Assembly (NCBI GenBank): GCA_035530655.1
Contig: DATKUK010000131.1
Location: 1 to 64,000 of the forward strand
Direction of reading: 5' to 3'
Source: DATKUK01 sp035530655
GTDB taxonomy: Bacteria > Planctomycetota > Phycisphaerae > UBA1845 > DATKUK01
DNA: 64,000 bases
The notes under the pieces are model-generated. The model did not search any database. It worked only from the letters and a program-made list of their open reading frames with translations, and had not been told where the DNA came from. The stretch's first letter is position 1. The number at the start of each line of letters is the position of its first letter. Made by a program: the position numbers and the translations under genes. Positions 27,080 through 36,051 of this stretch are shown here, in pieces.

Positions 27080-28822
27080 ATGAAGTATGAGCAAATGGTG
27101 ACGGCGTACGACCAATGGCTGCAAGCGATGACGCGGGAGGCCCTTGCCCGGCGCGCCGAGAGGCTGTCGGCCGTCAAGACGCCCGAAGACGCTGCGCGGT
27201 GGGCGAGCGAGCTGCGCGAGTGGTATCGTCAGCGGGTCGGGCCAATCGTGCCGCTTGACGGCGAGCCGCATCGCGAGCACGCCGGTGTCGTTGAGCGAGA
27301 CGGCTACCGCATCGAAAAATGGCTTTTCGAGACCATGCCGGGAACTTTGAGCCCGGCCAATCTGTACGTTCCCGGCAAGGTGAATGCCGAGGGCGTAGCC
27401 GTTCTGGCGCCGCTGGGTCACTGGGCTGAGGGCAAGGCCAACCCCGCTTATCAGAACCTGGGTGGGTATCTCGCTCGTCATGGCGTGCCGATGCTCGTCT
27501 ACGACCATGCAGGCAACGGCGAGCGGCGGGAGTACTGGAACCGGGTGCGCGACGAGCCGTTTCCGGGCAAGAGCCCCACGTCGGAGCACGACCGCACGGG
27601 CGACCTGTCGACGCTGGCAGGCGTCCAGCCCTCGCGCTTCTATCTGACCGAGGCGGCTCGGGCGCGCGACTTTCTGGCCACGTTTGACTTCGTCAATGGC
27701 GATCGAATCGGCGTGACGGGCAGCTCGGGCGGCGGGACACTCTCGCGTATGGCGGCGGCCTATATGGACGATCTGGCGTTTGCCATCCCGGTCTGCATCA
27801 TCCGCGGGGACGACAACGTCCTCAGCGGCGACGCCGAGCAGTGCACGTGGGGCGCCGGCGTTCGCGGGGTAGTGCCGGTCGACTTGTTGACGACGATGGT
27901 GCCGCGGCCCGCGATGCTGGTCACCGAGACGAGCTTCGACGCCACGGCCCGCTCATACGCTTCGCTGCGGCGAGTGTACGACGCTGCGGGCGCACCACCG
28001 GAAGCCACGGCCTACTTCGCGGTCGACGATGAGCACGGATACACGCACCCGATGATCGAGGCGGTGTACCGGTTCCTGTGCGCTCAGTTCACGTTGCCCA
28101 CCCCCGACCCGGACGCGTGGAACCATATCCGCCTGCTGCCGCGAGAACAGACCTGGACGGGCCCGAGCGGCCTGCTCCAGCGCGATCGAGTCCAGGTGTC
28201 GCTCCAGGCTCAGATCAAGCGCCTCGCGCCGACGGCCAAGCGCAAGCCGAACCGTGAAGACTTGCTAACCGCTCTGCGGATTGCCGACTGGCAGCGAAGC
28301 CCGGTGGGATATGCGTGGCGCGGGCCACTCGACAAGTGCGTGGTGGTGACCGGTGCGAGCCGATCGGCTCCGGGCGAGTTGGGATTGCTCGACTGGGTCG
28401 AGCCCCATCCAGCGGACTGGCATCCCGGTCAATCCTTCCTCTATCGCTCGGCCGAAGCAGACAGCAGCCGAGACTTGCTGCACTTCGACCGCTGCCTGGT
28501 GGGGTTGCGCGTACGACAGATTCTCGACTTCGCCGAGGACCACCGCGGCCAGTTCGAACACCTCGAAGCCGAACGCGAGTGGTCGGTCCCGCTGGCGTTT
28601 GCCTGTGCCGTAGCAGGTCCCGAGCTGCTGCCCCGCGCGAAGGTTCGGTATCTGCCGGCGAGCTTCCGCGACTTTTTGGACGCGGATTTGAATACCACGT
28701 CGCTGGGCCTGATCGTGCCCGGTCTACCAGGCTGGGGGGACGTGGACGACGTCATCGCCCTGGCCGGTGACCGGCTGACGGTGGCCTATCGTGTCGACGC
28801 TGACGGGCGCGTCGTCGCGTAG
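27080..28822 (+). CDS. Alpha/beta hydrolase with an extra C-terminal domain
   Basis: A 580-aa protein. Residues about 80-340 form an alpha/beta hydrolase of the dienelactone/acetyl-esterase type: VYDHAGNGERREY, the nucleophile in GVTGSSGGGTLSRMAAAYM, a likely acid in TETSFDATARS, and a catalytic His in DDEHGYTHPMIEAV. A further 230 residues (from RLLPREQTWTGPSG) match nothing I recognise, although part of this tail also looks hydrolase-like. Start: ATG at 27080, 38 bases after GH94; GGAAGGG lies upstream at a long spacing. The operon position suggests de-esterification of the same oligosaccharide. Its last 36 bases overlap a relic on the other strand. Confidence 0.75.
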   Translation: MKYEQMVTAYDQWLQAMTREALARRAERLSAVKTPEDAARWASELREWYRQRVGPIVPLDGEPHREHAGVVERDGYRIEKWLFETMPGTLSPANLYVPGKVNAEGVAVLAPLGHWAEGKANPAYQNLGGYLARHGVPMLVYDHAGNGERREYWNRVRDEPFPGKSPTSEHDRTGDLSTLAGVQPSRFYLTEAARARDFLATFDFVNGDRIGVTGSSGGGTLSRMAAAYMDDLAFAIPVCIIRGDDNVLSGDAEQCTWGAGVRGVVPVDLLTTMVPRPAMLVTETSFDATARSYASLRRVYDAAGAPPEATAYFAVDDEHGYTHPMIEAVYRFLCAQFTLPTPDPDAWNHIRLLPREQTWTGPSGLLQRDRVQVSLQAQIKRLAPTAKRKPNREDLLTALRIADWQRSPVGYAWRGPLDKCVVVTGASRSAPGELGLLDWVEPHPADWHPGQSFLYRSAEADSSRDLLHFDRCLVGLRVRQILDFAEDHRGQFEHLEAEREWSVPLAFACAVAGPELLPRAKVRYLPASFRDFLDADLNTTSLGLIVPGLPGWGDVDDVIALAGDRLTVAYRVDADGRVVA

Positions 28823-29280
28823 TCGCCTTTGTCGGATTCAGCCAGCAGTTGCAGCAGCCCTTCCTTCAGCTCGACAAACGCGCGGCCGGCGAGCTTGTCG
28901 TAAGTTAGCGGCGCGGCTTCGTCTTCGAAGCGCTGTCGGAAGTAGTTGGCCAGCTTGATCTTCTGGCCGACCAGCAAACGCGCGTGGTACCGCCGCCAGT
29001 TACGCTGGGCCAACAGCAGCCTGAGCAGCTCGCAGTCCTGGGCGCCGCGCCGCAGCGCCAGTACGCGGAGCGAAGCCACAGCCGTGGTGCCAAACCGTTT
29101 GCCCGGCACGAGCAGGCCGAGGGAATTCGGCTCGGTCAGCGACGACTCTCTCCCGATGCTCTGCCAGGGCAGCACGCCGTCGCCGCCGGCCGTGAAGCTG
29201 GACAGGCACCAGGCCACCGACTCGAAGTGGCTGCGATCGACGGCGTTGCAGCGGCCGTAGAAATAGGCCTGCGTGGGCAT
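28786..29280 (-). pseudogene. C-terminal relic of a DUF4091-type glycosidase-like protein
   Basis: The minus strand encodes residues such as DGVLPWQSIGRESSL, LLVPGKRFGTTAVASLRV and LALRRGAQDCELLRLLL. These are the pattern of the C-terminal DUF4091 region of large planctomycete glycosidase-like proteins (from memory). The fragment begins abruptly near 29280, with no start site and no N-terminal domain, so most of the gene is missing. It meets a plus-strand fragment at the same point. It is not expected to be functional. Confidence 0.6.
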
Positions 29281-29566
29281 CCGTCCGTGCATAGTCGCGG
29301 TCGAGGCGAACCGCATCCTGATCGAGCCCGCCCAGCCGTGCTTGATGGACGCGCCGACCTACCATCTGGCCTTTGTCGGGCCCGACGGGAACGAACGACT
29401 CGTCTACCGCCGCAATTCTACCTGCGGGTCGCAGGGCGGATGGCTGGAACTGCCACTGGCGTTGAACGACGCGCCCGGCCGATGGACGCTGCGCGTTCGC
29501 GACGTGGCGACCGGGCAAGGGCAGGACGTATCCTTTGATTCTGACGGCAAGGCGATGGCGCGGTAG
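29267..29566 (+). pseudogene. C-terminal relic of an unrelated large protein
   Basis: The plus strand reads about 95 residues ending GGWLELPLALNDAPG RWTLRVRDVATGQG, with a stop at 29564-29566. This looks like a C-terminal Ig-like beta-sandwich of a large secreted protein. An in-frame TAG directly precedes it at 29264-29266 and there is no ribosome site, so the frame is a truncated tail. Its left edge coincides with the broken end of the minus-strand relic. Confidence 0.5.
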
Positions 29567-29620
29567 TTGCTGCCCGCCCTGCCGCCCTACCGCTTCGCAC
29601 GCACCCGGTAGCCCGATGGC

Positions 29621-31591
29621 TCAGGGCGAGGGCGCGTCGCCGGACACTGCCAGCTTGACGAAAACGTCCTCCGGCGTGCTGGGGCACTCAATGACGTAAT
29701 CGGTGGGCTTCTCGAAGGTGAAGCTCCGCTCCTGCATTTTTCCGTCCATCTTGAACCCATGCGTCACGACCACGCGGTTGTCGGGCTTCGCGTCGGGACG
29801 GAGCGAATGCAGATTGACCCGAACGCCGTTGACCCCCGGCTGGCCCACGTAACGAACGCGCAACTTCTCGGCAGGCTTTTCCAGGACGACCTCCTGGTCG
29901 TAGGCATAGTGCCAGTGCTCCTGCCAGTCGGGCACGTTGGCGCGACAGGCAAGCTTCCATTCGTCAGAATCGCCGACGGCGTACCAGATCTCGTTTCGGG
30001 TCTTGGGCGCTTCGGCCTTCTGATAGCTGCGGAAGTAGCCGCCCAGGCTAGCCCATTTGATTTTGCGTCCCGGCGGCGCGCGGAACACCATATCCATGGG
30101 CCCGACCAGCCGCTGAGTCCAGCGAACCGGGTTGTAGTCGGCGGGCGTTTTTTGCCAATAGCGGCTCATCTCCTGCGGATCGCCCATATTCGGAATCTGC
30201 ATCCCCGGCACGGTGGACATTCCGTGCTTGTCGCCCAGGGCAAAGCGCAAGTGGTTGGTGCCGGCCTTCAGGCGCGGCAGCGAGATCGGGGCGACCTGGA
30301 CCCACGTGCGGATTTGCAGGGACTTCAGAACGGTCTGCTTATTCTTACCTCGCAAAGTGAATTTGACCAGGTACTGATAGCGCTCGCCGCGAAGATACGG
30401 CGTCAGATCGATTCTCGTCTCGTCGGCCATCGCCGCGGGCACGACGGGGATGTAGGACCGGCCGAAGTCGAGCGAAATGGCGACAGCGACCTGCCCGCGC
30501 GACGAGAAGGTCACCACCGAAGCCTCGCGGTCGTCGCCGGGGTCGTCGAGATCGCCCACCTGCGGCACGATCACGTAGGGGCTAAGCACCTCGAAGACCA
30601 CCTCGCCCTTGCCGTCGCCGGTCGGCGTCAACCCGTCGTCGGTCAGCTCGACGTTACTGTGATCGAAAGCACCGTCGGCAAAGTCGCCATATCCCTTGCG
30701 CAGCGTCGGCGCATACTCGAACAGCCCGTTGCCATGCGCCCAGATGGTAAAACGGGGGTGATTGGTCTTGGCCCCATACGGCTCGGACTCTATCAGCTTG
30801 CGGAAAAACGGCGTCTCGGCGTCCTGCGGCTGATGCGACCAGCGCCCGCCCTGAGGGTGCCAGAACCGCGTCAGACTCTCGCCCTTCCGCAAGACGAAGT
30901 CCATCGTCGAGCCGCCGTGGAACCAGTGGTAGCAGTACTCGGGCGGGACCGCGCCGTAGCGCTCGGAGTACTGCTTGATGCCGGACGGTGAATCCTCGGG
31001 GAAGAACGGCTCCATCTTACGGGGCGGGTTCAACCACAGATCGGGCTCGCGGACCACGTCTTCGATGCTGGCGATCGTCTCACCATCGCGGCGAAACAGG
31101 ACGCCGCGAAGGTCCGTGTCGTAATAATGCCACGCCCCATCGTAAAACACCTCCGTAACGTTGTGGTTCACCGCCGGAAGCTGCACCGAGCGGGTCTTTT
31201 CGAAGTCCAGCCCCTCGAAGAGTCCCGCCGTGGTCGGCCCGAACGCCCCGCAGAAGCCGTACCCGTAGACGTTGAGCATCTTGATGGGGTCGCGAATGAT
31301 GCGGTACTCCCAGTCGACCGGGTCGGTCCCCTCACGAATGGGTTGGAAGTGGGCCACACCCGTCTCGGTGCCTATAAAGCACTTCCACGCGGCGATGGCC
31401 AGCTCCTGGCCGGTCTTGTCCCGCCATGCAGGATAGTTGCGGAACGCCTCGAGCGACGAACAGTCGGGAACATGCTCCGACGTCACCCTTGGCGAGTACG
31501 ACGCTGCCCAACACGCCGACCCGAACCAACTGCCGGCAGCCACCGCAACCATTGCAGCTACTCCGACAAACCAACTGGTACTTGCGTTCAT
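29621..31591 (-). CDS. Secreted protein with a transglutaminase-like domain
   Basis: A 656-aa protein with a Sec signal peptide (hydrophobic stretch about 8-30, cleavage near CWA-AS). The first 250 residues carry a transglutaminase-like triad: Cys114 in YGFCGAFG, His143 in VNHNVTEVFYDG and Asp158 in WHYYDTD. The rest appears to be beta-sandwich sequence, ending with repeated carbohydrate-binding-like modules (LKAGTNHLRFALGDKHG; RVRYVGQPGVNGVRVNLH). The reaction could be protease-like or cross-linking; in bacteria such domains are often cysteine peptidases. Start: ATG at 31591, the first position giving a compact signal peptide; two GGAGG motifs lie just upstream (about 2 and 10 bases). It probably acts outside the cytoplasm; the substrate is unknown. 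Confidence 0.7.
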   Translation of the reverse strand: MNASTSWFVGVAAMVAVAAGSWFGSACWAASYSPRVTSEHVPDCSSLEAFRNYPAWRDKTGQELAIAAWKCFIGTETGVAHFQPIREGTDPVDWEYRIIRDPIKMLNVYGYGFCGAFGPTTAGLFEGLDFEKTRSVQLPAVNHNVTEVFYDGAWHYYDTDLRGVLFRRDGETIASIEDVVREPDLWLNPPRKMEPFFPEDSPSGIKQYSERYGAVPPEYCYHWFHGGSTMDFVLRKGESLTRFWHPQGGRWSHQPQDAETPFFRKLIESEPYGAKTNHPRFTIWAHGNGLFEYAPTLRKGYGDFADGAFDHSNVELTDDGLTPTGDGKGEVVFEVLSPYVIVPQVGDLDDPGDDREASVVTFSSRGQVAVAISLDFGRSYIPVVPAAMADETRIDLTPYLRGERYQYLVKFTLRGKNKQTVLKSLQIRTWVQVAPISLPRLKAGTNHLRFALGDKHGMSTVPGMQIPNMGDPQEMSRYWQKTPADYNPVRWTQRLVGPMDMVFRAPPGRKIKWASLGGYFRSYQKAEAPKTRNEIWYAVGDSDEWKLACRANVPDWQEHWHYAYDQEVVLEKPAEKLRVRYVGQPGVNGVRVNLHSLRPDAKPDNRVVVTHGFKMDGKMQERSFTFEKPTDYVIECPSTPEDVFVKLAVSGDAPSP

Positions 31592-31717
31592 TGCCTCCTG
31601 GCCTCCTTTCGCCATGGAGTACCCTCTCACAGCCAGCCCTGGCACATCAATCGTTGCTGCTGATTGATTCAGCCTCTTTGCCCCGACACGTATATCACGC
31701 CGGGCTCTACGCGTGGG

Positions 31718-33418
31718 TTACGTGTTCCACCAGTCAAGGTCAATACCCGGGAATACCACATCGTGTACGTCGGCATCTCGGATCTCAAAGCTCTCCACCT
31801 CGCTTAGTTTGCCGAGGTAGGCCGTTTCCGTGGCGAGTTTCTCGGCTATGCCGGCCAAACACTCGAAGCGTGAAGCGTGCTGCATGAACCGTTTGATGCC
31901 GTAGTCGACCGCTTGGGCGCGCGTGATCACGAACGGCCAGTCGCTCGCCTGGAGCAGCAGCAGTTCGCGTCCGGCCTTTTCGAGTATATCACGCAGTTCC
32001 GAGTGCTCACGCCAAGGGAGGTGATAGGTCAGCTTGCCGAACAAGGCCTCACAACGATATTCGATCTGCCACATCCAACTGACGCTTTCGTTGGTCCAGA
32101 CGCGGTGATCGCCGCCCTGCCCCCAAGACCCTTCCGGAAGGGCCACGCCCTTGTCGGGCGGATGGGCCTGCAGATACTCTTCAGCCGTGCACAAGTCGAC
32201 GTCCGGGTCGGCGTTAAGGGCAAGCATGACGTCTCGCAGGAACCGCGGCCCTTCAAACCACCAGTGCCCGAACAGTTCGGCGTCGAAGCACGCGGCCACC
32301 ACTCCGTGCCGACCGGTTCGCTCGTGGTGTTCACGCAGGCGCTGCCTGACCCGATCGCAGAAATGCCGGGCGTGCTCGTGGACCTTGCCGGTCACGTCGT
32401 CGGGATGGTACGGGTCTTTGCCACCCAAGCCGACGCCCGTACCGGTGACTTTCCAATAGCGCAGCCCTCGTCGTTCACCGTGCTTCTTATGAAACTCCAG
32501 GTAGACTCCGTTGGCGGGATAGCCAATGGTGCCGGACCAGACCTGCTCGCAGACCTGTAGGTCGCGTCCGAAGGCCACCACGGCGCCAGGGCTGCTCGCG
32601 GTGCTGTCAACCCACACCGGTTCGTGTACGCTCCGCCAGCCGCGGTCGGGATATTTCCGGGCTTCGTCCCAGTCGACCTTGCGCCATCCGTTATTGTTGA
32701 CCCATTCGCTGCGGCTCCGTTCGATCAGATGGTTCTCAACGAAGAAGTGCGTGATGCCCTCGTCGGCCATGATCTGCTCGAGCCCGCCACGGTTGGCCGA
32801 GGCGCCCCATTGGATGGAGGGCGTCCACGGGCCGGGCGCACGGTAGGCGCACTCCGGGAGCCACATGCCCTTCGGAGCGAAACCGAGGATTCGCCGGGAA
32901 CTACTCACGCCGGCCCGGATCTGCGCGCGGATGGACGAGTCCTCCAGCAAGAGGGGCATGTAGGCGTGCGTGGCGGCGGAGGTGAGGATCTCGACGCAAC
33001 CGGAGGTCACCCGCTCGGCGAACGCGCGGGGGATATCGCCGTCGATCCGGTCAAACTGTTCGGTGAGGTCCAGGTAGAACCGTTCCCATCGCGTGGCCAG
33101 ATAGGCCAAGTGCTTCTCGCCACGTCCTACGAAATCCGTCCGGTCCGACCGCGCCCGCCCAACGCGGTCCTCCAGGTACCTGCGAAAGCCGCGTTTGAAA
33201 TCGTCATGCGCAAGCTGCTCCAAGAGGATAGGGGTCAGGCCGATCGTCAGTCGCGGGTTGCCGTTGAGGTATTGGCACTCGTCGATGACGGCCAGGAGAG
33301 GCAAGTACGTCTCAGCGGCCGCCTCGTAGAGCCAATCCTCTCCATGCGGCCAGAGCCCATGCCGCAGCACGTACGGCAGATGGGCGTGCAGGACCAGACA
33401 GACACTACCAAGAGTCAT
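31718..33418 (-). CDS. GH57 1,4-alpha-glucan branching enzyme
   Basis: A 566-aa family 57 enzyme that introduces alpha-1,6 branches in glycogen-like glucan. VLHAHLPYVLRH at 10-20 is the first conserved region. The nucleophile is Glu189 in KGMWLPECAYR, and the general acid/base is Asp379 in AACFDAELFGHWW. A helical C-terminal domain follows (SWMWQIEYRCEALFGKLTYHLPW and RELLLLQASDWPFVITRAQAVDY), characteristic of the GH57 branching-enzyme subgroup. Start: ATG at 33418, the only Met before HAHLPYV. It is divergent from the phosphatase gene. It implies glycogen storage; no other glycogen genes are in the window. Confidence 0.93.
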   Translation of the reverse strand: MTLGSVCLVLHAHLPYVLRHGLWPHGEDWLYEAAAETYLPLLAVIDECQYLNGNPRLTIGLTPILLEQLAHDDFKRGFRRYLEDRVGRARSDRTDFVGRGEKHLAYLATRWERFYLDLTEQFDRIDGDIPRAFAERVTSGCVEILTSAATHAYMPLLLEDSSIRAQIRAGVSSSRRILGFAPKGMWLPECAYRAPGPWTPSIQWGASANRGGLEQIMADEGITHFFVENHLIERSRSEWVNNNGWRKVDWDEARKYPDRGWRSVHEPVWVDSTASSPGAVVAFGRDLQVCEQVWSGTIGYPANGVYLEFHKKHGERRGLRYWKVTGTGVGLGGKDPYHPDDVTGKVHEHARHFCDRVRQRLREHHERTGRHGVVAACFDAELFGHWWFEGPRFLRDVMLALNADPDVDLCTAEEYLQAHPPDKGVALPEGSWGQGGDHRVWTNESVSWMWQIEYRCEALFGKLTYHLPWREHSELRDILEKAGRELLLLQASDWPFVITRAQAVDYGIKRFMQHASRFECLAGIAEKLATETAYLGKLSEVESFEIRDADVHDVVFPGIDLDWWNT

Positions 33419-33674
33419 GGAGGGTTCCCTGGTAAGGTAAGCCCAGCCATTGAACCTGGCACTTTCCGTCTGACCTTGAGCTCACGACTTCCGTGGGGCA
33501 TTTGCCGGTCATGGTACCTGATCAAACGGGGACATAACAGGCTCCTGCACGGATACGAAGGTCACTCGTTACGCGTTGTGTCGACCGTCCACGACTGAGC
33601 CCGCCAGCTCTCTTGACCCACCCGGCAGCAGAGCCTGGCGCTTGCATCACAACGCAGCTCGGGTCATAAGACAA

Positions 33675-34322
33675 ATGATGGATGCGACAGGAGCGTGCCA
33701 ACTGGTCGTGGTCCGCCACGGCGAGACCGTATGGAACACACAGGGCCTTCAGCAGGGACAGATGGACAGCGATCTGACCGATCTGGGACGTGCCCAGGCG
33801 CGGGCGCTCGCCGACAGGCTCACCGGCGGGCAATTCGACGCCTTGTACAGCAGCGATCTGGGGCGGGCTCTCGAAACCGCTCGGATCATCGCCGACCGGG
33901 CCGGGCTGGACGTTGAGACCGACCTTCGACTCCGCGAGCGAGACCTTGGCATCCTTCAGGGCATCTCGCTGCGCCAGTTCGAGCAGAAACACCGGGAGGA
34001 ACATGCCCGTTTCCGCTCGGGCGATCCTGACTACGTCATCCCCTCGGGCGAGAGTGTGCGTCAACGCCACGAGCGGTGCGTGGCGTGTGCGACCGAGTTG
34101 GCCGGCGGCCATGCGGGTCGGCGGATTCTGATCGTGACTCATGGTGGTATTCTGGACAGTTTCTTCCGGCACGCACTCGAACTGCCCCTAACGGTGCCCA
34201 GGCGGTTCTCGCTGTTCAACGCAAGCATCAACTCGTTCACCGTCACGAATGGTCAGTGGCGGCTGAAAAGCTGGGGCCACGTCGAGCACCTGGAAGGCAT
34301 CGGCACGATGGACGATTGGTAA
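33675..34322 (+). CDS. Histidine phosphatase (phosphoglycerate-mutase-like) family protein
   Basis: A 215-aa member of the histidine phosphatase superfamily, branch 1. LVVVRHGETVWNTQG contains the catalytic His of the RHGET motif. RARALADRL-type sequence and LYSSDLGRALETARI follow, then the acid in LRERDLGILQG and the second His in ILIVTHGGILDSFFR. Alpha-ribazole phosphatase, GpmB-like and broad phosphatases share these motifs; the cobalt importer in the window is 23 kb away and does not decide. Start: ATG at 33675 or 33678, no clear ribosome site. Confidence 0.85.
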   Translation: MMDATGACQLVVVRHGETVWNTQGLQQGQMDSDLTDLGRAQARALADRLTGGQFDALYSSDLGRALETARIIADRAGLDVETDLRLRERDLGILQGISLRQFEQKHREEHARFRSGDPDYVIPSGESVRQRHERCVACATELAGGHAGRRILIVTHGGILDSFFRHALELPLTVPRRFSLFNASINSFTVTNGQWRLKSWGHVEHLEGIGTMDDW

Positions 34323-34360
34323 TTCGGCGCAACCGGCGGCCCGGCAGTCGGGGGTCTATT

Positions 34361-35347
34361 GTGCGAAGGCAACTTTTTCTCGAAGCGGTATGTCGACGCA
34401 GGCCACCCAACATACCCGCGTTCGGTACGGCCACATCGGTCGCCTGTCAGCAGCTTATGGATCGGGTGGGCGCCCAGTTCCCCCAGGCCCATCTGGACGC
34501 CGAGACGATGGCGAGATTGGCCATAGCCGGTCACACGGTTCTGGGCTTTGACGTGGTAATGCCCCTGTTTTCGGTCTGTCACGAGGCGGCGGCCATGGGC
34601 TGTGCGGTGAACTGGGGCGGTGTCGACGCCATGCCCGAGGCCGGCAAGCCCATCTTCCGCACCATCGACGACATCACGATTCCCAAGGACCTGCTGAAGC
34701 GCCCGGCCTGCGCCGTGCCGCTGGAAGCCATCAGACTGCTCAAGAAGCGTCTGGGCGACGCCGCTGCCGTCTGCGGCAAGGTGTTCGGCGGCTGGACGCA
34801 GGCCTACCACTACTTCGGCGTCGAAAACTTCCTGATCGGCACCATCGACGACCCTGCCGACACGCAGCGCATCCTCGACGCCTTGGCACCAGTCACGATT
34901 GCGTTCGCACAGGCCCAGATCGACGCCGGCGCCGACTGCATTCTACTCGGCGATCATGCCACACGAGATCTGTGCAGCCCTGCCGCCTACAAGCAATTCC
35001 TTGCGCCCATGCACGCGTATCTGGCCGAGCAGATCGAGGCTCCCACACTGCTGCACATATGCGGCGACACCAGCGACCGCATCCCCGCGATCGCGCAGAC
35101 GGGTGTGGACTGCTTTCACTGGGATACGAAGACCGGCAGCGCCCAAGAGGTCCGCCGACTGGCAGGCGACAAGCTCGCCCTGATGGGCGGCATCAGCAAC
35201 TACACACTGCTTCGGGGGACACCCGACCAGGTGGCGCGGGCAGCAAGCGATGCGGTCCAGGCCGGCATCGATATCGTGGGGCCCGAATGCGCGGTTCCCT
35301 TGCAGACACCGCTGGCGAACCTGCTGGCGATCACGTCGGGGGGCTGA
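34361..35347 (+). CDS. Uroporphyrinogen-decarboxylase-like methyltransferase (MtaA/CmuA family)
   Basis: A 328-aa protein of the UroD/MtaA/CmuA superfamily. FGTATSVACQQLMDRVGAQFP and GFDVVMPLFSVCHEAAAMGC match the MtaA N terminus. Zinc ligands are present as H-x-C in LLHICGDTSD and a distal Cys in GPECAVPLQTPLANL. These enzymes move methyl groups between corrinoid proteins and coenzyme M or other thiols, so this is more likely a methyltransferase than a haem enzyme. Start: GTG at 34361, with GGGG 6 bases upstream; it includes the conserved QLFLEAVCRRRPPNIPAFG. No corrinoid protein gene is adjacent; the start is 38 bases after the phosphatase stop. Confidence 0.85.
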   Translation: MRRQLFLEAVCRRRPPNIPAFGTATSVACQQLMDRVGAQFPQAHLDAETMARLAIAGHTVLGFDVVMPLFSVCHEAAAMGCAVNWGGVDAMPEAGKPIFRTIDDITIPKDLLKRPACAVPLEAIRLLKKRLGDAAAVCGKVFGGWTQAYHYFGVENFLIGTIDDPADTQRILDALAPVTIAFAQAQIDAGADCILLGDHATRDLCSPAAYKQFLAPMHAYLAEQIEAPTLLHICGDTSDRIPAIAQTGVDCFHWDTKTGSAQEVRRLAGDKLALMGGISNYTLLRGTPDQVARAASDAVQAGIDIVGPECAVPLQTPLANLLAITSGG

Positions 35348-35411
35348 GGCATCGCCTGAGTGAGCCCCTGTGCGCAGTCATTGCGCGGCCGCCTATGGTT
35401 TCGGCCCCACT

Positions 35412-35687
35412 TCACTTGCCGGTGTGCCCAAGCCAGTCTTTCAGGTTCTCGGCGAGCACCTGCACGTCGCGCCGCTTCATAATGTGGTCGTGTATGCTGG
35501 CAGGCACCTTCAGGTTTTTCATGGCTGTATCGACCCGGCCCCACAACCTCTCTTGCTTGGCGGCCGTGTCGGCCAGAAACAAATCACTCACCAGCTCCTG
35601 GAGCTTCTGAAGCATGATGGTGTCGAGGTTCTCGTAGTATCGCGCAATCGTCTTGCGTTGATAGGACGTGTACTCGCGCTTCGCCAT
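35412..35687 (-). CDS. Small conserved helical protein of unknown function
   Basis: A 91-aa, strongly charged, helical protein opening MAKREYTSYQRKTIARYYEN, then LDTIMLQKLQELVSDLFLADTAAKQ. I have a general memory of similar small planctomycete hypotheticals but cannot name a domain. Start: ATG at 35687, with AAGGTGG 4 bases upstream. It is convergent with the MtaA-like gene. No membrane segment or Cys motif. No function assigned. Confidence 0.65.
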   Translation of the reverse strand: MAKREYTSYQRKTIARYYENLDTIMLQKLQELVSDLFLADTAAKQERLWGRVDTAMKNLKVPASIHDHIMKRRDVQVLAENLKDWLGHTGK

Positions 35688-36051
35688 GAAACCACCTTGT
35701 ACTGTGACGGCGTCCTTGCTGCCCCTATTGCCTCCGTCCAATGGCCCTGCACGCGACCGGCAGGCACTATAGAAGGGCACCTACCCCAAATCAACCCAAC
35801 GCCTGCTGCATGCGAGCTACGCTCCTGTACCAGCGTGCTGTGGCATCGGCGCCACATCGAACGAACATGGCGCCTCGTGATGTGCGGCCCCTGACGTCAA
35901 GCCGGTGGCAGAGCACGTCGGTCCATCTTGGCAGGAGATGCTCCTGTCTTAACGAAACGCTCACATTCCCAGACAGCCGGGCCCACGCAAACAGGAATCC
36001 ACTCATTCGCGCCTTCCAAAGCACCTGCTATACTCCTTGCGAGGCGGTCAG
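35688..36051. other. Intergenic region with one perfect hairpin
   Basis: Divergent promoters for the small protein and nagA must lie here. CAGGAG-ATG-CTCCTG at 35932-35946 is a perfect 6-base hairpin followed by TCTTAACG. Sequence around CTGCTATACTCCTTGCG (about 36025-36040) resembles a -10 box just before nagA. No gene is supported. Confidence 0.4.
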
